Part shown: positions 9,658 through 18,737 of the stretch, in pieces
How the letters are laid out: every line of letters starts with the position of its first letter
Numbering within the stretch: position 1 is the stretch's first letter
Assembly (NCBI RefSeq): GCF_000372745.1
Contig: NZ_KB889607.1
Location: 124,001 to 188,000, forward strand
DNA: 64,000 bases
Direction of reading: 5' to 3'
Origin: Embleya scabrispora DSM 41855
GTDB taxonomy: Bacteria; Actinomycetota; Actinomycetes; Streptomycetales; Streptomycetaceae
Program-made: the position numbers and the translations under genes
The notes under the pieces: model-generated
What the model saw: the letters and a program-made list of their open reading frames with translations, nothing else
What the model was told of the DNA's origin: nothing
The model's database searches: none

Positions 9658-11121
9658 TCAGATCTTGATGCAGATGTTGACCGGCTCGGAGAAGAAGTCC
9701 AACGAGTACTCGCCGCCCTCCCGGCCGATCCCGGATGCCTTGATCCCGCCGAACGGCGTGCGCAGGTCCCGCAGATTCCAGCAGTTGACCCACACGATCC
9801 CGGCCTCGACGCGCGGGGCGACCCGGTGCGCGCGGGACAGGTCGCGGGTCCATACGGTCGCGGCCAGGCCGTACCGGCTGTCGTTGGCGAGCGCGATCGC
9901 CTCGTCCTCGGTGTCGAACGGCAGCACGTGGCAGATCGGCCCGAAGACCTCCTCCCGCACGGTGCGCGCGCTCTGCGCCAGACCGGTGAGCACGGTCGGC
10001 TCGACGTGGAACCCCCGGTCGCGCTCGTCACCGAAGCTCGGCACACCGCCGCCCGCGACGACCGTGGCGCCCTCCTCGACCGCAAGCCGGTAGTACGACA
10101 GCACCTTGTCCCGGTGCGCGGCCGAGATCATCGGCCCGTAGCCGGTCAACGCCCGGGCCCCTGCCCCGAGCTCGGCCACGAAGGCGGCGAAGATCGAGCG
10201 CTCGACGTAGACCCGCTCGGTACACAGGCAGATCTGCCCGGAGTGGGTGAAGGCGGACCGTACGGTGCCCGCCACGGCCTCCTCGAAGTCCGCGTCGGCG
10301 AACACGATCGCCGGGTTCTTGCCGCCGAGTTCGAAGGACACCGGGGTGATGTGCTCGGCGGCCTTGCGCATGATCGCGCTGCCGGTGGCCGACTCGCCGG
10401 TGAACGCGATCGCGTCCACACCCGCATGCGCGGTGAGGAACTCCCCGGCGGCACCCGCGCCGTGACCGTGGATCAGATTGAACGTACCGGCCGGCAGACC
10501 GGCTTCGTGGATCACTTCGGCGAGCAGCGTCGCGGTGGACGGCGTCTCCTCGGACGGCTTGGCGACCACGGTGTTGCCGGCCGCGAGGGCGGGCGCCACC
10601 TTCCAGGTCAGCAGCAGGAGCGGGAGGTTCCACGGCGAGATGATCGCGACCACGCCCAGCGGACGGCGCACGGTGTAGTTGAGCGCCCGGCCGACGCCGC
10701 CGCTCCACCCGGGCACGGCGGTCGAGTGGGCGCGCTCGGGCCGCCCGTAGAGCAGATCGGCGTAGGCGCGAAAGTTGCCGATCGCGCGCGGGATGTCGAC
10801 GCCGGCCGCGAGCTCGCGCGGCTTGCCGGTGTCGGCGACCTCGGCGTCCACGAATTCGTCGAACCGGGCCTGGATCCCGTCCGCGATCCGCCGCATCGCC
10901 TCGGCCCGCACCTCGACACCGGCCGAGCCCCACTCGCCGAGCGCACCACGCGCGGCCACGACCGCGGCATCCACGACCGCTCGATCGGCCTCGGGAACCT
11001 CCCCCGCGACGGCCCCGTCCACCGGGTTCACCAGCGCAAACGCTCCGCTACCCGCCCGGGTGAACTCCCCCGCCACGTAGTGTGCGGGCAGCACACCCTC
11101 CCCGGCCGCCGACCGTGCCAT
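9658..11121 (-). CDS. nbaE: 2-aminomuconate-6-semialdehyde dehydrogenase
   Basis: This NAD-dependent aldehyde dehydrogenase (487 residues) oxidises 2-aminomuconate semialdehyde to 2-aminomuconate. It is the first gene of the operon. Typical motifs are [20 protein letters not shown] near residue 150, the general-base Glu in [12 protein letters not shown] and the catalytic Cys in [11 protein letters not shown]. The relatives are 2-hydroxymuconic and 2-aminomuconic semialdehyde dehydrogenases. Several starts are possible (11151, 11148, 11127, 11121); 11121 is chosen because GAAGGGA lies six bases before it and the known family N-terminus follows directly. Confidence 0.92.
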   Translation of the reverse strand: MARSAAGEGVLPAHYVAGEFTRAGSGAFALVNPVDGAVAGEVPEADRAVVDAAVVAARGALGEWGSAGVEVRAEAMRRIADGIQARFDEFVDAEVADTGKPRELAAGVDIPRAIGNFRAYADLLYGRPERAHSTAVPGWSGGVGRALNYTVRRPLGVVAIISPWNLPLLLLTWKVAPALAAGNTVVAKPSEETPSTATLLAEVIHEAGLPAGTFNLIHGHGAGAAGEFLTAHAGVDAIAFTGESATGSAIMRKAAEHITPVSFELGGKNPAIVFADADFEEAVAGTVRSAFTHSGQICLCTERVYVERSIFAAFVAELGAGARALTGYGPMISAAHRDKVLSYYRLAVEEGATVVAGGGVPSFGDERDRGFHVEPTVLTGLAQSARTVREEVFGPICHVLPFDTEDEAIALANDSRYGLAATVWTRDLSRAHRVAPRVEAGIVWVNCWNLRDLRTPFGGIKASGIGREGGEYSLDFFSEPVNICIKI

Positions 11122-11180
11122 CGCCATTCCCTTCGCCGCGAGCCCCATCACAGGGAGCTTCCCCCGGCGACGACATGCCC

Positions 11181-11198
11181 GTCCAATACTCTTTGGAC
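11181..11198. promoter_or_regulatory. 18-bp palindrome in the promoter region of the 3-hydroxyanthranilate operon
   Basis: GTCCAA and TTGGAC form a perfect inverted repeat with a 6-bp spacer, 60 bp upstream of the first gene's start. The size and symmetry fit a dimeric repressor or activator. No regulator gene lies beside the operon, so the regulator is unknown. Confidence 0.5.
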
Positions 11199-11265
11199 CG
11201 CACTACATGCCGCTTTCGGTATGACCTGGGGTCGGCGGCCGGATCACCAAAGCCGTCCAGAACCC

Positions 11266-12318
11266 TCAGGCCGGCGGCTCGCAACCATCGCGCGCGGCGT
11301 TGGCGGCGAGCACGGCGCGCAGGATGGCATCCGAGGCCGGCAACGGCACCCCCGCCCTGATCGTCAGCAGGTAGTTCACACTGCCCGCCGAACACCTGGC
11401 GAAGTATTCCGAGCCCTTGCCGTCGAGCACATACGACTCGGCAACCCTTCCCACAGTCTCGGGAGTGGGCGCTCGCGCGTATTCGAGGTCGGCGAGTACG
11501 CCACGACGCACTTCCAACCGAAGCGCCGACACCTCTTCGGGCTTCGCCTCATCCGAAACGATGCAGTCCTCCCACCCGGAATCGCGTCCCGACCAGCGCT
11601 CGACCCACGTGGGATGCGCACCAAGTGCGACCCCGGCGATCGGCACTCCGCACAGCGTCGCCCCCTGCGCAAACGCGGTCGCCACGACCTCGCCCCGTCG
11701 AGCAGGCGCGGGCAACTCCGGCATCGTGCAACCCGCTTTCCGCCGCGCCGAGTTGGTCAACGCCACCATCGTCGCCGCGATGCGCTCCCGGTTCCCGGCT
11801 CTCCCGGGAAGCCCGAGTCGGGAAAATGGATGATTCCGCTCGGGGATGCGCAGATCCTCGGCGGTCACTCGGGCGAACGATGTCTCCCCATCGGCCATGC
11901 ACGGCGGAACCCGTAGCCAGCCGTCGAGATCCGAGGCCATGCCGAGCAGCCCATCACCCAGCGGCGTCGAAATCGGCAGGCGGCCGCCGATGCCGTAGTG
12001 CTGGTCGGTCGACCGGTAGTCCTTGTCAAGGACGTACCGGAACGCGAGCTGCGGCCGCCCCCGAATCTTCGTGTACACCATGCACCCGTCGCTGTTCGCG
12101 GCCGGATAACGAAGCGCCCCCTTCCCCGCTGCCTCCCCGTACTCTCCCGGCGGCAGCAACGCCGCCAACTCGTCGGCGGGCAGCAACCCCCAGCAATAGC
12201 TCCGCGGTCGATCCGACGTGCTCCGTGTCGACAAGAACACGATCAGCGCCACGACCAGCCCGAGGGCCACCACGCCGACGAGCACAACGACACCGCGCCG
12301 ACCCCGAAACGCTTTCAC
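11266..12318 (-). CDS. Membrane-anchored protein of unknown function
   Basis: The 350-residue product begins MKAFRGRRG and has a single hydrophobic segment (about residues 9-30). The large remainder is therefore probably outside the membrane, or the protein is lipid-free secreted. The outer part contains six or more cysteines (for example SYCWGLL, SDGCMVY, VPPCMAD, KAGCTMP) that could form disulfides. I do not recognise the family. The start overlaps the stop of the upstream WXG100-like gene in ATGA, so the two are probably made together and may form a surface or secretion-related unit. Confidence 0.75.
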   Translation of the reverse strand: MKAFRGRRGVVVLVGVVALGLVVALIVFLSTRSTSDRPRSYCWGLLPADELAALLPPGEYGEAAGKGALRYPAANSDGCMVYTKIRGRPQLAFRYVLDKDYRSTDQHYGIGGRLPISTPLGDGLLGMASDLDGWLRVPPCMADGETSFARVTAEDLRIPERNHPFSRLGLPGRAGNRERIAATMVALTNSARRKAGCTMPELPAPARRGEVVATAFAQGATLCGVPIAGVALGAHPTWVERWSGRDSGWEDCIVSDEAKPEEVSALRLEVRRGVLADLEYARAPTPETVGRVAESYVLDGKGSEYFARCSAGSVNYLLTIRAGVPLPASDAILRAVLAANAARDGCEPPA

Positions 12319-14064
12319 TTCATCACGATTTCCGACGGGATGACAGCGCTGTAGGCACGACCGGCCTCGTTGCCGAGTTCCACGTTCTTATAGCTCGGAT
12401 TTTCCGCCATCCAGGTTTTCATGACACCTTCCACCTGTACCCGTCCGCTGACATACGCGCCGTGTACTTGCTCCCTCGCGTGCTCACTTGCGTCGGGCGG
12501 ATACGCTTGAAAGAACTCCCCGACGATCCCGTTAACGCCTGCGGTCGCGATGGCCGCGACAGGGGCGAGGATGGGATGGGTATTGACTGCCGCCGCAGCC
12601 TTGAAGATCGCACCGGCGGATACCCCGTTGATGCCTGCGCCGACCCACCGCACTTTCCTGGGTCAGCGCAAGATGCAAGGATTCCGAATTCTTTGCCAGA
12701 ACCTCGGTCACACTCCCACGCAGGGCGCCGGACTCGCTCAGGATCGCGGGAGCGCCCTTCGCACCGAGCGTATTCATCACGTTCTCCACCGCACCGGCCA
12801 TGGCAGGCGTGGTCAGTCGGCCCGTGGTGGCCGCAACAAGGGCATCGCCGAACGCATCGAGGTGGGGTCGTTCCCGGCTGACCGGGTTCAGCGGATCCAC
12901 GAGGGCGTGTGCGAAGCCGATCTGCTCGACGTGTTCCTTGCCCTTGGGGCCGGTGAAGAAGTCCGTCGACGCGTCGGGGTTGTGGGAAAGGGTGACCAGG
13001 AACCCGTTGACCGGGTCACGGGCAGGATCCGGGCCCCAGCCCTGACCGTTGTTCATGGACTTGTCGAACGCCAACAGATCCTCGCCCACCGCACCCAGGA
13101 ACTTGGTGTCGTACGTACCTTCCCGGAGCAGCCGATCAAGTTTTTGATATCCGAAAATCGACGCGGCGCCCGGTCCGCCGGTCGTCTGCTCGACCTCGCG
13201 CCCGGCCTCCTTGAGACGCCGCATCCACTCGGCGTCGCCCGCCAGTTCCGCACTGGCGGTGGACAACGCGCCCCTGACCCGCCCCTCGATCAGCTTGGCC
13301 GTTTCGCGCGTCGCCTTCGGCCCGGCCGCGCCGCCCAAGGCTTCCAGTTTTTCGGTGGCGTCGAGCAGACGTCCTGGACCGAGCATTCTCATCAACTCGG
13401 CATCGAAGCCCGGGTTCGCGCCGTTCTGTTTGAGCAGGGTTTCCAGGAGCGCGAGATCCTGCGCATTCACCTTCCCGGTGTCGAGCTTGGCCAGGAGTTC
13501 GGTGGCGCGCATCGCGTCGGCGGTCGAGTCTCCTCCGAGCGCGCGGACGTTGAAGTCGTCCTTTGGGCCGAAATCCACATTCTTGCGCATCGTATTGGCG
13601 GCGACGACGTCCGCGTCGGTCGCCTTCTGCAGCGCTGCGGCAATGCGGGCGGCTATGTCCTTGGCCTGGGATTCGAGCGAGGCGTGCTCGCTGTCGGTGT
13701 CGGCCTGCCAGGTGAGGCGGCCGTCCGGGCGCCGGGTGATCCTGCTTCGGCGAGCTGCTTCGAGCGCCTCCCGCACCGCGTTCTGCGCCGCCCGCAATTC
13801 GCCCGCGGCCTCCCGAGCGATCGATGCCATAGCGCCGGACTCGGCGCGGATGGCCTCCAGTTGGGCACCGACGTAGCCGATGAGCTCCACCGCCCGACGG
13901 CCGTCCTTGCTGTCCCAACCGCCGCCGCGCAAGGGCCCGATCACGTCGTGCTCCACGGACTCCCGCCGACCGCTCATCGCCGCGCTCAGTTGTTCCCAGG
14001 AAGCGGCGACGGCATCGAGCGCGTCCGGTGAACAGGCTTCAAGGTCCTCGACGGTCAACGTCAC
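12315..14064 (-). pseudogene. WXG100-like large protein interrupted by a +1 frameshift
   Basis: One frame encodes about 470 sensible residues from MTLTVEDLEACSP, including an N-terminal WXG100-like helical region (WEQLSAAMSGRRESV...GGWDSKDG) and a long Ala/Glu-rich helical part. A second frame then resumes at VRWVGAGINGVSAGAIFKAA and runs to the stop at 12315. The second frame opens only after a TGA just upstream of the AAA at 12654-12656, so the shift must lie in a window of about ten bases, most simply one extra A. The intact product would be near 583 residues. It resembles actinobacterial DUF6571-type proteins in layout, which is tentative. It may be a real break, a sequencing error or a programmed shift. 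Confidence 0.7.
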
Positions 14065-14382
14065 GAAAACAATCCCCCGACTTCATAAAGCCACTCGATC
14101 CGCGCCGGCCGCCCGGAATGGCGACGAGATTAGCAGCCGAGCCCACCCACTTCCGGCGCAAGATGTGTCGACTCGGTGATACCGGCCGCGTTTCATGCGA
14201 AAGGTCCGGATCATCCGGCAAATGGGTCTCCGCGCCGAACATCGAAACGCAAGCGGAATGCTATTTTCCACTTTCATCCCGTACGGATGAATCCGCTTCC
14301 GGGCCTCGGCCGCAAGTATGCTCGGTCACACTTCGCGGCCCGGTCGGGCCGATTAATTTCCCGCAGCACGAAAAGGGTTCCG
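14065..14382. other. Intergenic region between the divergent WXG100-like genes
   Basis: This 318-bp stretch separates two divergently read WXG100-like genes and must hold both promoters. It is clearly more AT-rich than its surroundings (for example GGAATGCTATTTTCCACTTT near 14260). I see no convincing ORF or palindrome. Confidence 0.5.
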
Positions 14383-14805
14383 ATGGCCGACGGCGAGAGC
14401 ATGGACATGATTATCAACCCATGGCGATACCAGGGTTCCGCGCCGCCCGCGCCGCCCGAAGCCAAGCCCGCCGGCCCGGTGGAGACCAGACTCCAGTCGA
14501 CGATCGACCCCGGCGGCGGTGGATCGGTCCGGGTCGACGCGGGCGTGCTCAGCACCTCGGCGACGCGACTGGAGCAACTGCGCGGCGAGGTCCAGGGCGG
14601 CGTGCAGAACTCGCTCCGAGGCACCGATCACGCCGTCGTGGGTCGGAATCTGGAGGTCACCAAAGCCGTCCAGTACGTGCACGACCGTTGGACGGAGAAA
14701 CTGGCCCACCTGCTCGAAGACATGCAGGAGCGGGTGACCCGGGTTCGCAAGGCCGCGGACAACTGGGATCACACGGAGGCCAACGTCACCCAGTCCATGC
14801 GGTAG
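14383..14805 (+). CDS. WXG100-like small helical protein
   Basis: The 140-residue product has a flexible Pro/Ala-rich N-terminus, then from about residue 48 a helical hairpin pattern typical of ESX/WXG100 relatives: VRVDAGVLSTSATRLEQLRGEVQGGV, a break near RGTDHAVVGRNLEV, and a second helix ending TRVRKAADNWDHTEANVT. A canonical WXG turn is absent, so the call rests on pattern and context. The start is the ATG at 14383, with AAAAGGG just upstream; the frame is open further left, but without a good site. It is divergent from the larger WXG100-like gene, suggesting a type VII-like secretion or surface role. Confidence 0.7.
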   Translation: MADGESMDMIINPWRYQGSAPPAPPEAKPAGPVETRLQSTIDPGGGGSVRVDAGVLSTSATRLEQLRGEVQGGVQNSLRGTDHAVVGRNLEVTKAVQYVHDRWTEKLAHLLEDMQERVTRVRKAADNWDHTEANVTQSMR

Positions 14806-14941
14806 GCCGCCTGCCGGGAAGGGGATCTTTCGCCGGACGACCCCTCCAGCGGAGATACATCTAACGCTTTGAAAGTGCTTGACCCATTAGTTCGTTCGGC
14901 GGTACAACTGACGCATCAGCACGCCGACGAAGGTAGAAATC

Positions 14942-15817
14942 ATGGGCATCGCCGCCATTCCCCAGGTTGCACACCGGTTCGTGGACGTCGACGGGGCTCG
15001 GGTGTTCTATCGGGAGGCCGGGCCCGCGGATGCGCCCACGATGCTTCTGTTGCACGGGTTTCCGTCGGCCTCGCATCAGTTCCGGCGGCTCATGGACGCG
15101 CTGGGCAACGACTTTCGGCTGATCGCGCCGGACTACCCCGGGTTCGGGCACACCGAGGTGCCGGTCGGGTTCACCTATTCGTTCGACCGCCTCGCCGACG
15201 TGGTCGAGGGATTCGTGGACACACTCGGCCTGGATCGGTACGTGCTCTACACCTTCGACTTCGGCGGCCCGATCGGCCTGCGGCTGGCCGAGCGGCGACC
15301 GGCGGCGGTGGCCGGGCTGATCGTGCAGAACGCCAACGCGTACGCCGAGGGCCTGTCCGAGATGGCCCGTGACTTCATCGCGCTCACCCCCGACGTGCCG
15401 GGCGCTCGGGAGAAGGCCGCCGAACTCCTGGTGCTGCCGGTCACCCGGAGCCAGTACGAGGGCGGCACGACCGACCCCACCCTGGTGGCCCCCGACGGCT
15501 GGACCCTGGACCAGCACTTCCTGGACCGGCCGGGGCGCAAGGAGGCCCAGGTCGATCTGGCGCTGAACTACCACACCAACGTCGCGCTGTACCCGCAGTG
15601 GCAGGCGTGGCTGGCCGAGCACCGCCCGGCGACGCTCATCGTCTGGGGCCGCAACGACATCTTCTTCCCGGAACCCGGCGCACACGCCTACCTCGCCGAC
15701 GTGCCGGACGCCGAATTGCACATCCTGGACACCGGCCACTTCGCCCTGGAGGACAAACTCCCGGAAATCGCGCCCCTGATCGCGGACTTCCTGACCCGCA
15801 CTTGGAACGGCGGTTGA
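14942..15817 (+). CDS. Alpha/beta hydrolase, epoxide hydrolase/haloalkane dehalogenase-like
   Basis: The 291-residue enzyme has the oxyanion-hole motif LLLHGFPSASHQF near residue 37, and a nucleophile elbow TFDFGGPIG near residue 105 with aspartate at the nucleophile position. It also has a likely acid in IVWGRNDIFFPEPG and the catalytic His in DTGHFALEDK. An Asp nucleophile fits epoxide hydrolases and haloalkane dehalogenases rather than esterases. The usual GHDWGG of epoxide hydrolases is changed to TFDFGG. The substrate is unknown. It precedes a P450 by 282 bp but is probably transcribed separately. Confidence 0.88.
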   Translation: MGIAAIPQVAHRFVDVDGARVFYREAGPADAPTMLLLHGFPSASHQFRRLMDALGNDFRLIAPDYPGFGHTEVPVGFTYSFDRLADVVEGFVDTLGLDRYVLYTFDFGGPIGLRLAERRPAAVAGLIVQNANAYAEGLSEMARDFIALTPDVPGAREKAAELLVLPVTRSQYEGGTTDPTLVAPDGWTLDQHFLDRPGRKEAQVDLALNYHTNVALYPQWQAWLAEHRPATLIVWGRNDIFFPEPGAHAYLADVPDAELHILDTGHFALEDKLPEIAPLIADFLTRTWNGG

Positions 15818-16099
15818 TCACCCCGCCGGGCGCGGGCTTCCTGAACCGCCTGTAACGGTGCAGTCGACCGCCGATCTCCCGACACCATCCGGTGGCTCCG
15901 ACCGGTGGCGGATCCGGCCGCCGGCCGGAGCGACCGGGCCGCCGCCGTCACGGCCGGTGTCCTGGCAGCGGGGCCCGCGACCCCGAGCCGGCCCGTACAT
16001 GAACGTTCCCGCTCCCGAGTCGGGTGCGCGCGTTCGCCTCGCGAGTCGGCTGAGCGCTAGGTTGACAAATACGTTGTTGCCGAACGAAAGCGGTTTCCG

Positions 16100-17269
16100 G
16101 TGGATGTCGCCCGCGCCATGGCCCACGACCCACACGGCGTCTTCGCCCGGATGCGTGAAGCCGGCCCCGTACACGCGATCGTCGCGCCGGACGGCAGCCC
16201 CGCGTGGTTGGTCACCAGGAACGCGGATGTCCAGGCGGCACTCGGCGACCCGCGGTTCTCGCTGGACAAGAGGCATGCCAAGCCCGGCGGTTACCAAGGA
16301 TTCGAACTCCCGCCCGCCCTGGACGCCAACCTGCTCAACATGGACCCGCCCGACCACACCCGCCTGCGCCGCCTCGCCGGCCAGGCATTCACCCCGCGGC
16401 ACACCGCCGACCTGCGTCCCCGCCTCGAACGTACCGTCGAATCCCTGGCCGACGACCTCGCCGGCCGCGAACGGGTCGACCTGGTCGCGGACTTCGCATC
16501 GCCCTTCGCGGTCGGGGTGATCTGCGAACTGCTCGGCGTCCCGGCCGAGTCCCGGTCCGACTTCCGCACCTGGACCAACGCCGTACTGGGCGCGGACGCC
16601 ACCCGCGAGGGCATCCGCTCGACGGTGCGCGAGATGTACGCGTTCTTCGTCGCGCTGCTCGCCGCCAAGCGCGCCGACCCCGGACCCGATCTGCTGTCCG
16701 CGCTGATCGCCGCCCGGGACGCCGAAGACCGGCTCAGTGAGGACGAACTGACCTCCCTGGCGTTCCTGTTGCTCTTCGCGGGCTACGAGAACTCGGCCAA
16801 CCTGATGGCCGGCGCCCTGTACGCGACGATCGAGGACGCGGCGTTGCGCGAAGCGCTGCGCGCCGATCCGGCGGCGGTTCCGGTGTTGGTCGAGGAGGTG
16901 GCCCGGCACATGTCGCCGGCCCTGCTCGCGATTCGCCGCTTCCCGCTCGAAGACATCGAACTCGGCGGTGTCACCATCCCGGCCGGCGACACGGTCTTCC
17001 TGTCCATCGCCTCGGCCAACCGCGACCCGCGCCGCTACGCGCGCCCGGACCGGATCCAGTTGGACCGCCCCGATCCGGCCCGCCACCTGAGCTTCGGCCA
17101 GGGCATCCACTACTGCATCGGCGCACCGCTGGCCCGCCTGGAGGCCGAACTCGCGGTCCGCACCGTCCTGACCCGCTTCCCGAAGGCCCGCCGCCACGCG
17201 CCGATTTCCTGGCAGCCGTCGGTCCGAGTCCGCGGCCTGAGCACCCTGCCGGTGGAACTCGGCAACTGA
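16100..17269 (+). CDS. Cytochrome P450
   Basis: This 389-residue soluble bacterial P450 has all diagnostic parts: the I-helix FAGYENSANLM (AGxE followed by N-S rather than the usual T-T), the ExxR pair in VEEVARHMSP, and the heme loop FGQGIHYCIG with the cysteine ligand near residue 335. It should use ferredoxin-type partners, none of which is encoded nearby. The start is a GTG with a weak ribosome site; a TTGACA element at 16062-16067 could be its -35 box. The Asn-Ser after the acid of the oxygen-activation motif may affect proton delivery. The substrate is unknown. Confidence 0.93.
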   Translation: MDVARAMAHDPHGVFARMREAGPVHAIVAPDGSPAWLVTRNADVQAALGDPRFSLDKRHAKPGGYQGFELPPALDANLLNMDPPDHTRLRRLAGQAFTPRHTADLRPRLERTVESLADDLAGRERVDLVADFASPFAVGVICELLGVPAESRSDFRTWTNAVLGADATREGIRSTVREMYAFFVALLAAKRADPGPDLLSALIAARDAEDRLSEDELTSLAFLLLFAGYENSANLMAGALYATIEDAALREALRADPAAVPVLVEEVARHMSPALLAIRRFPLEDIELGGVTIPAGDTVFLSIASANRDPRRYARPDRIQLDRPDPARHLSFGQGIHYCIGAPLARLEAELAVRTVLTRFPKARRHAPISWQPSVRVRGLSTLPVELGN

Positions 17270-17375
17270 CCGGTCCCCCGAATCGGGCCGGCCGCCACGC
17301 TGCCTGTCCTCGGGATCGGTATGCGCCGATTCCCCGCATCGCTCCCGTCCTCGCGCCCCTGCGAACAGCGAAGTG

Positions 17376-17401
17376 TCACAACTTTGTGAGAACCCTGTGA
17401 G
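17376..17401. promoter_or_regulatory. Overlapping palindrome and 11-bp direct repeats
   Basis: TCACAA-CT-TTGTGA is a perfect 14-bp palindrome at 17376-17389. Two tandem 11-mers, AACTTTGTGAG and AACCCTGTGAG, lie at 17380-17401. Eleven-base direct repeats are the layout of PhoP boxes in streptomycetes, but the match to that consensus is only partial. The site is about 125 bp before the small membrane gene. Confidence 0.4.
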
Positions 17402-17526
17402 GCGGCCGGATTCCCAGTGACGTCGGGGCCGAAAAGCACGACAGTGTATGGAGCACGGCAGGGGATCGGCGGTGCTACGCCACGACCGTCGAAGAGTGGC
17501 GTGCGATGGATGGGGAGTCGGAGCAG

Positions 17527-17808
17527 ATGTCTGTTCGTCGAGCGGTTTTCACGCACGTGCACCGCGTACCCGACCGAGGGACCCACGACCGGGCGCCGGC
17601 GGCGCGCATCCGAGGCGATCGGCCGTCGGGCGTGCGCTGGTGGACCCGGCGCACCACGCAGGCCGCCGCGATGGGCGCGCTGATGATCGTGGCCTTGGCC
17701 GTCGGGCCTTCGCTCGGCATCCTGCCGTCGTTGTCCGCGCGCGTCGACGGAGTCAGCCGGATCACGAACGTGGTCCACGACTCGGACACGCCCGTCCACA
17801 AGCGCTGA
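17527..17808 (+). CDS. Small membrane protein, unknown function
   Basis: The 93-residue product starts MSVRRAVFTHVHRVP at an ATG preceded by GGAGTCGGAG. A basic region (RWWTRRTTQ) is followed by one hydrophobic segment of about 22 residues (AAAMGALMIVALAVGPSLGI), then a short tail. This suggests a single-pass membrane protein with a basic cytoplasmic N-terminus. The competing frame on the other strand is Arg/Ala-rich and has no features, so the plus-strand frame is preferred. I do not recognise the family. Confidence 0.5.
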   Translation: MSVRRAVFTHVHRVPDRGTHDRAPAARIRGDRPSGVRWWTRRTTQAAAMGALMIVALAVGPSLGILPSLSARVDGVSRITNVVHDSDTPVHKR

Positions 17809-17952
17809 CCGGCGGCGCATGCGTGCCGCCCCGCAGGCCGAACCCGCCGTCGCATCACTCCGACGGCCGGCCCGGCCGCCCACTCCCGCGCGCTCGGGCC
17901 GAGCCGAGCCCCTGGCCGCCCAGGTCGAGCCACGGCTCACGGCGGATCCGGG

Positions 17953-18654
17953 TCAAAGCATCACCGACTCGATCACCCGGCGCAGACCGATCTCCAGAAT
18001 CCGCGGGTCGTCCCAGTCGCGCGTGACGTGGTCGAACAGCACTCCCTGAAGCAGCGCGAGCATGATGTGCCCGTCCAGGCGCGCGTTCGTGGACCCCAAC
18101 GCCAGCGCGACCAGCTCCGCGAAACCGCGGAACTCGGCCTGGCAACGGATCATCGTCTCGCGCACCAACGGCTCGCGCGCGCCCGCCAGTTCCAGTTCCA
18201 GGCGAGCCAACTGCACTTCGCGGGTCGCGTCCCACCACGTGCGGATGAAGTGGGCCAGTTCCGCGTAGTCGATCGCGATCGGCCGAACCGCCGTCATCCG
18301 CATCAGCTTGTGGGTGACCTCGCCGGCGTATGCCCTGTCCAGCGTGGCCATCCGCTCGACCACCGCCAGGATCAGCTGGTCCCGGGTCTTGAAGTAGTAC
18401 GTGACCGAGCCATTGGGCAGCCCCGCTTCCTCCTGCACCGCACGGTGGGTCAGCCCGCGCAGGCCGTTGGTGGCAAGCACCCGGATCGACGCGTCCAGCA
18501 TCAGTGCGCGCCGGTCCACCCGCCCCGAACCGGCGGACGAGCCGGCGGCGGAACCGCGCGCGTCGGCGGTGACGGGAGTTACGGCTGCCTCCGGTGGGAC
18601 GGAGGGCGCGGCGGGGGGCTCGGGCGTGCTGTCGGGGTCGTTGACGTGCGGCAT
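17953..18654 (-). CDS. TetR-family regulator of the adjacent efflux pump
   Basis: The 233-residue protein has a Pro/Ala-rich N-terminal extension of about 45 residues, then a TetR helix-turn-helix region (LMLDASIRVLATNGLRGLTHRAVQEE, followed by GLPNGSVTYYFKTRDQLI) and a ligand-binding C-terminal domain. It is divergent from an MFS exporter with AT-rich inverted repeats between them, the usual layout of a repressor that is released by the pump's substrate. The long N-terminus could be shorter in reality if a downstream start is used. Confidence 0.88.
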   Translation of the reverse strand: MPHVNDPDSTPEPPAAPSVPPEAAVTPVTADARGSAAGSSAGSGRVDRRALMLDASIRVLATNGLRGLTHRAVQEEAGLPNGSVTYYFKTRDQLILAVVERMATLDRAYAGEVTHKLMRMTAVRPIAIDYAELAHFIRTWWDATREVQLARLELELAGAREPLVRETMIRCQAEFRGFAELVALALGSTNARLDGHIMLALLQGVLFDHVTRDWDDPRILEIGLRRVIESVML

Positions 18655-18681
18655 GTGTCCATTATCCCCGAGCTTGACGCT

Positions 18682-18721
18682 CGTAGAAATTTTCTCTACA
18701 ACTATAGAACTTACTTCTACG
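18682..18721. promoter_or_regulatory. Probable TetR operator between regulator and MFS gene
   Basis: CGTAGAA (18682-18688) pairs with TTCTACG (18715-18721), and a nested GTAGA-N7-TCTAC (18683-18699) is also symmetric. The AT-rich block stands out from its surroundings and lies in the 83-bp divergent promoter. Confidence 0.65.
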
Positions 18722-18737
18722 AACGTAGGAATATCCG

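Noticed and set aside
7974-10085. A 703-codon frame that appears to fuse the decarboxylase to further sequence
   Set aside because: Only the part from 8825 down matches the decarboxylase; the rest is a shadow of the dehydrogenase and hydratase genes.
14942-17269. A biosynthetic gene cluster around the alpha/beta hydrolase and P450
   Set aside because: No core synthase or ferredoxin gene is nearby, and the two genes are separated by 282 bp with a likely promoter.
17475-17933. A 152-codon minus-strand frame over the small membrane gene
   Set aside because: Arg/Ala/Thr-rich without features; the plus-strand frame has a ribosome site and a membrane segment.
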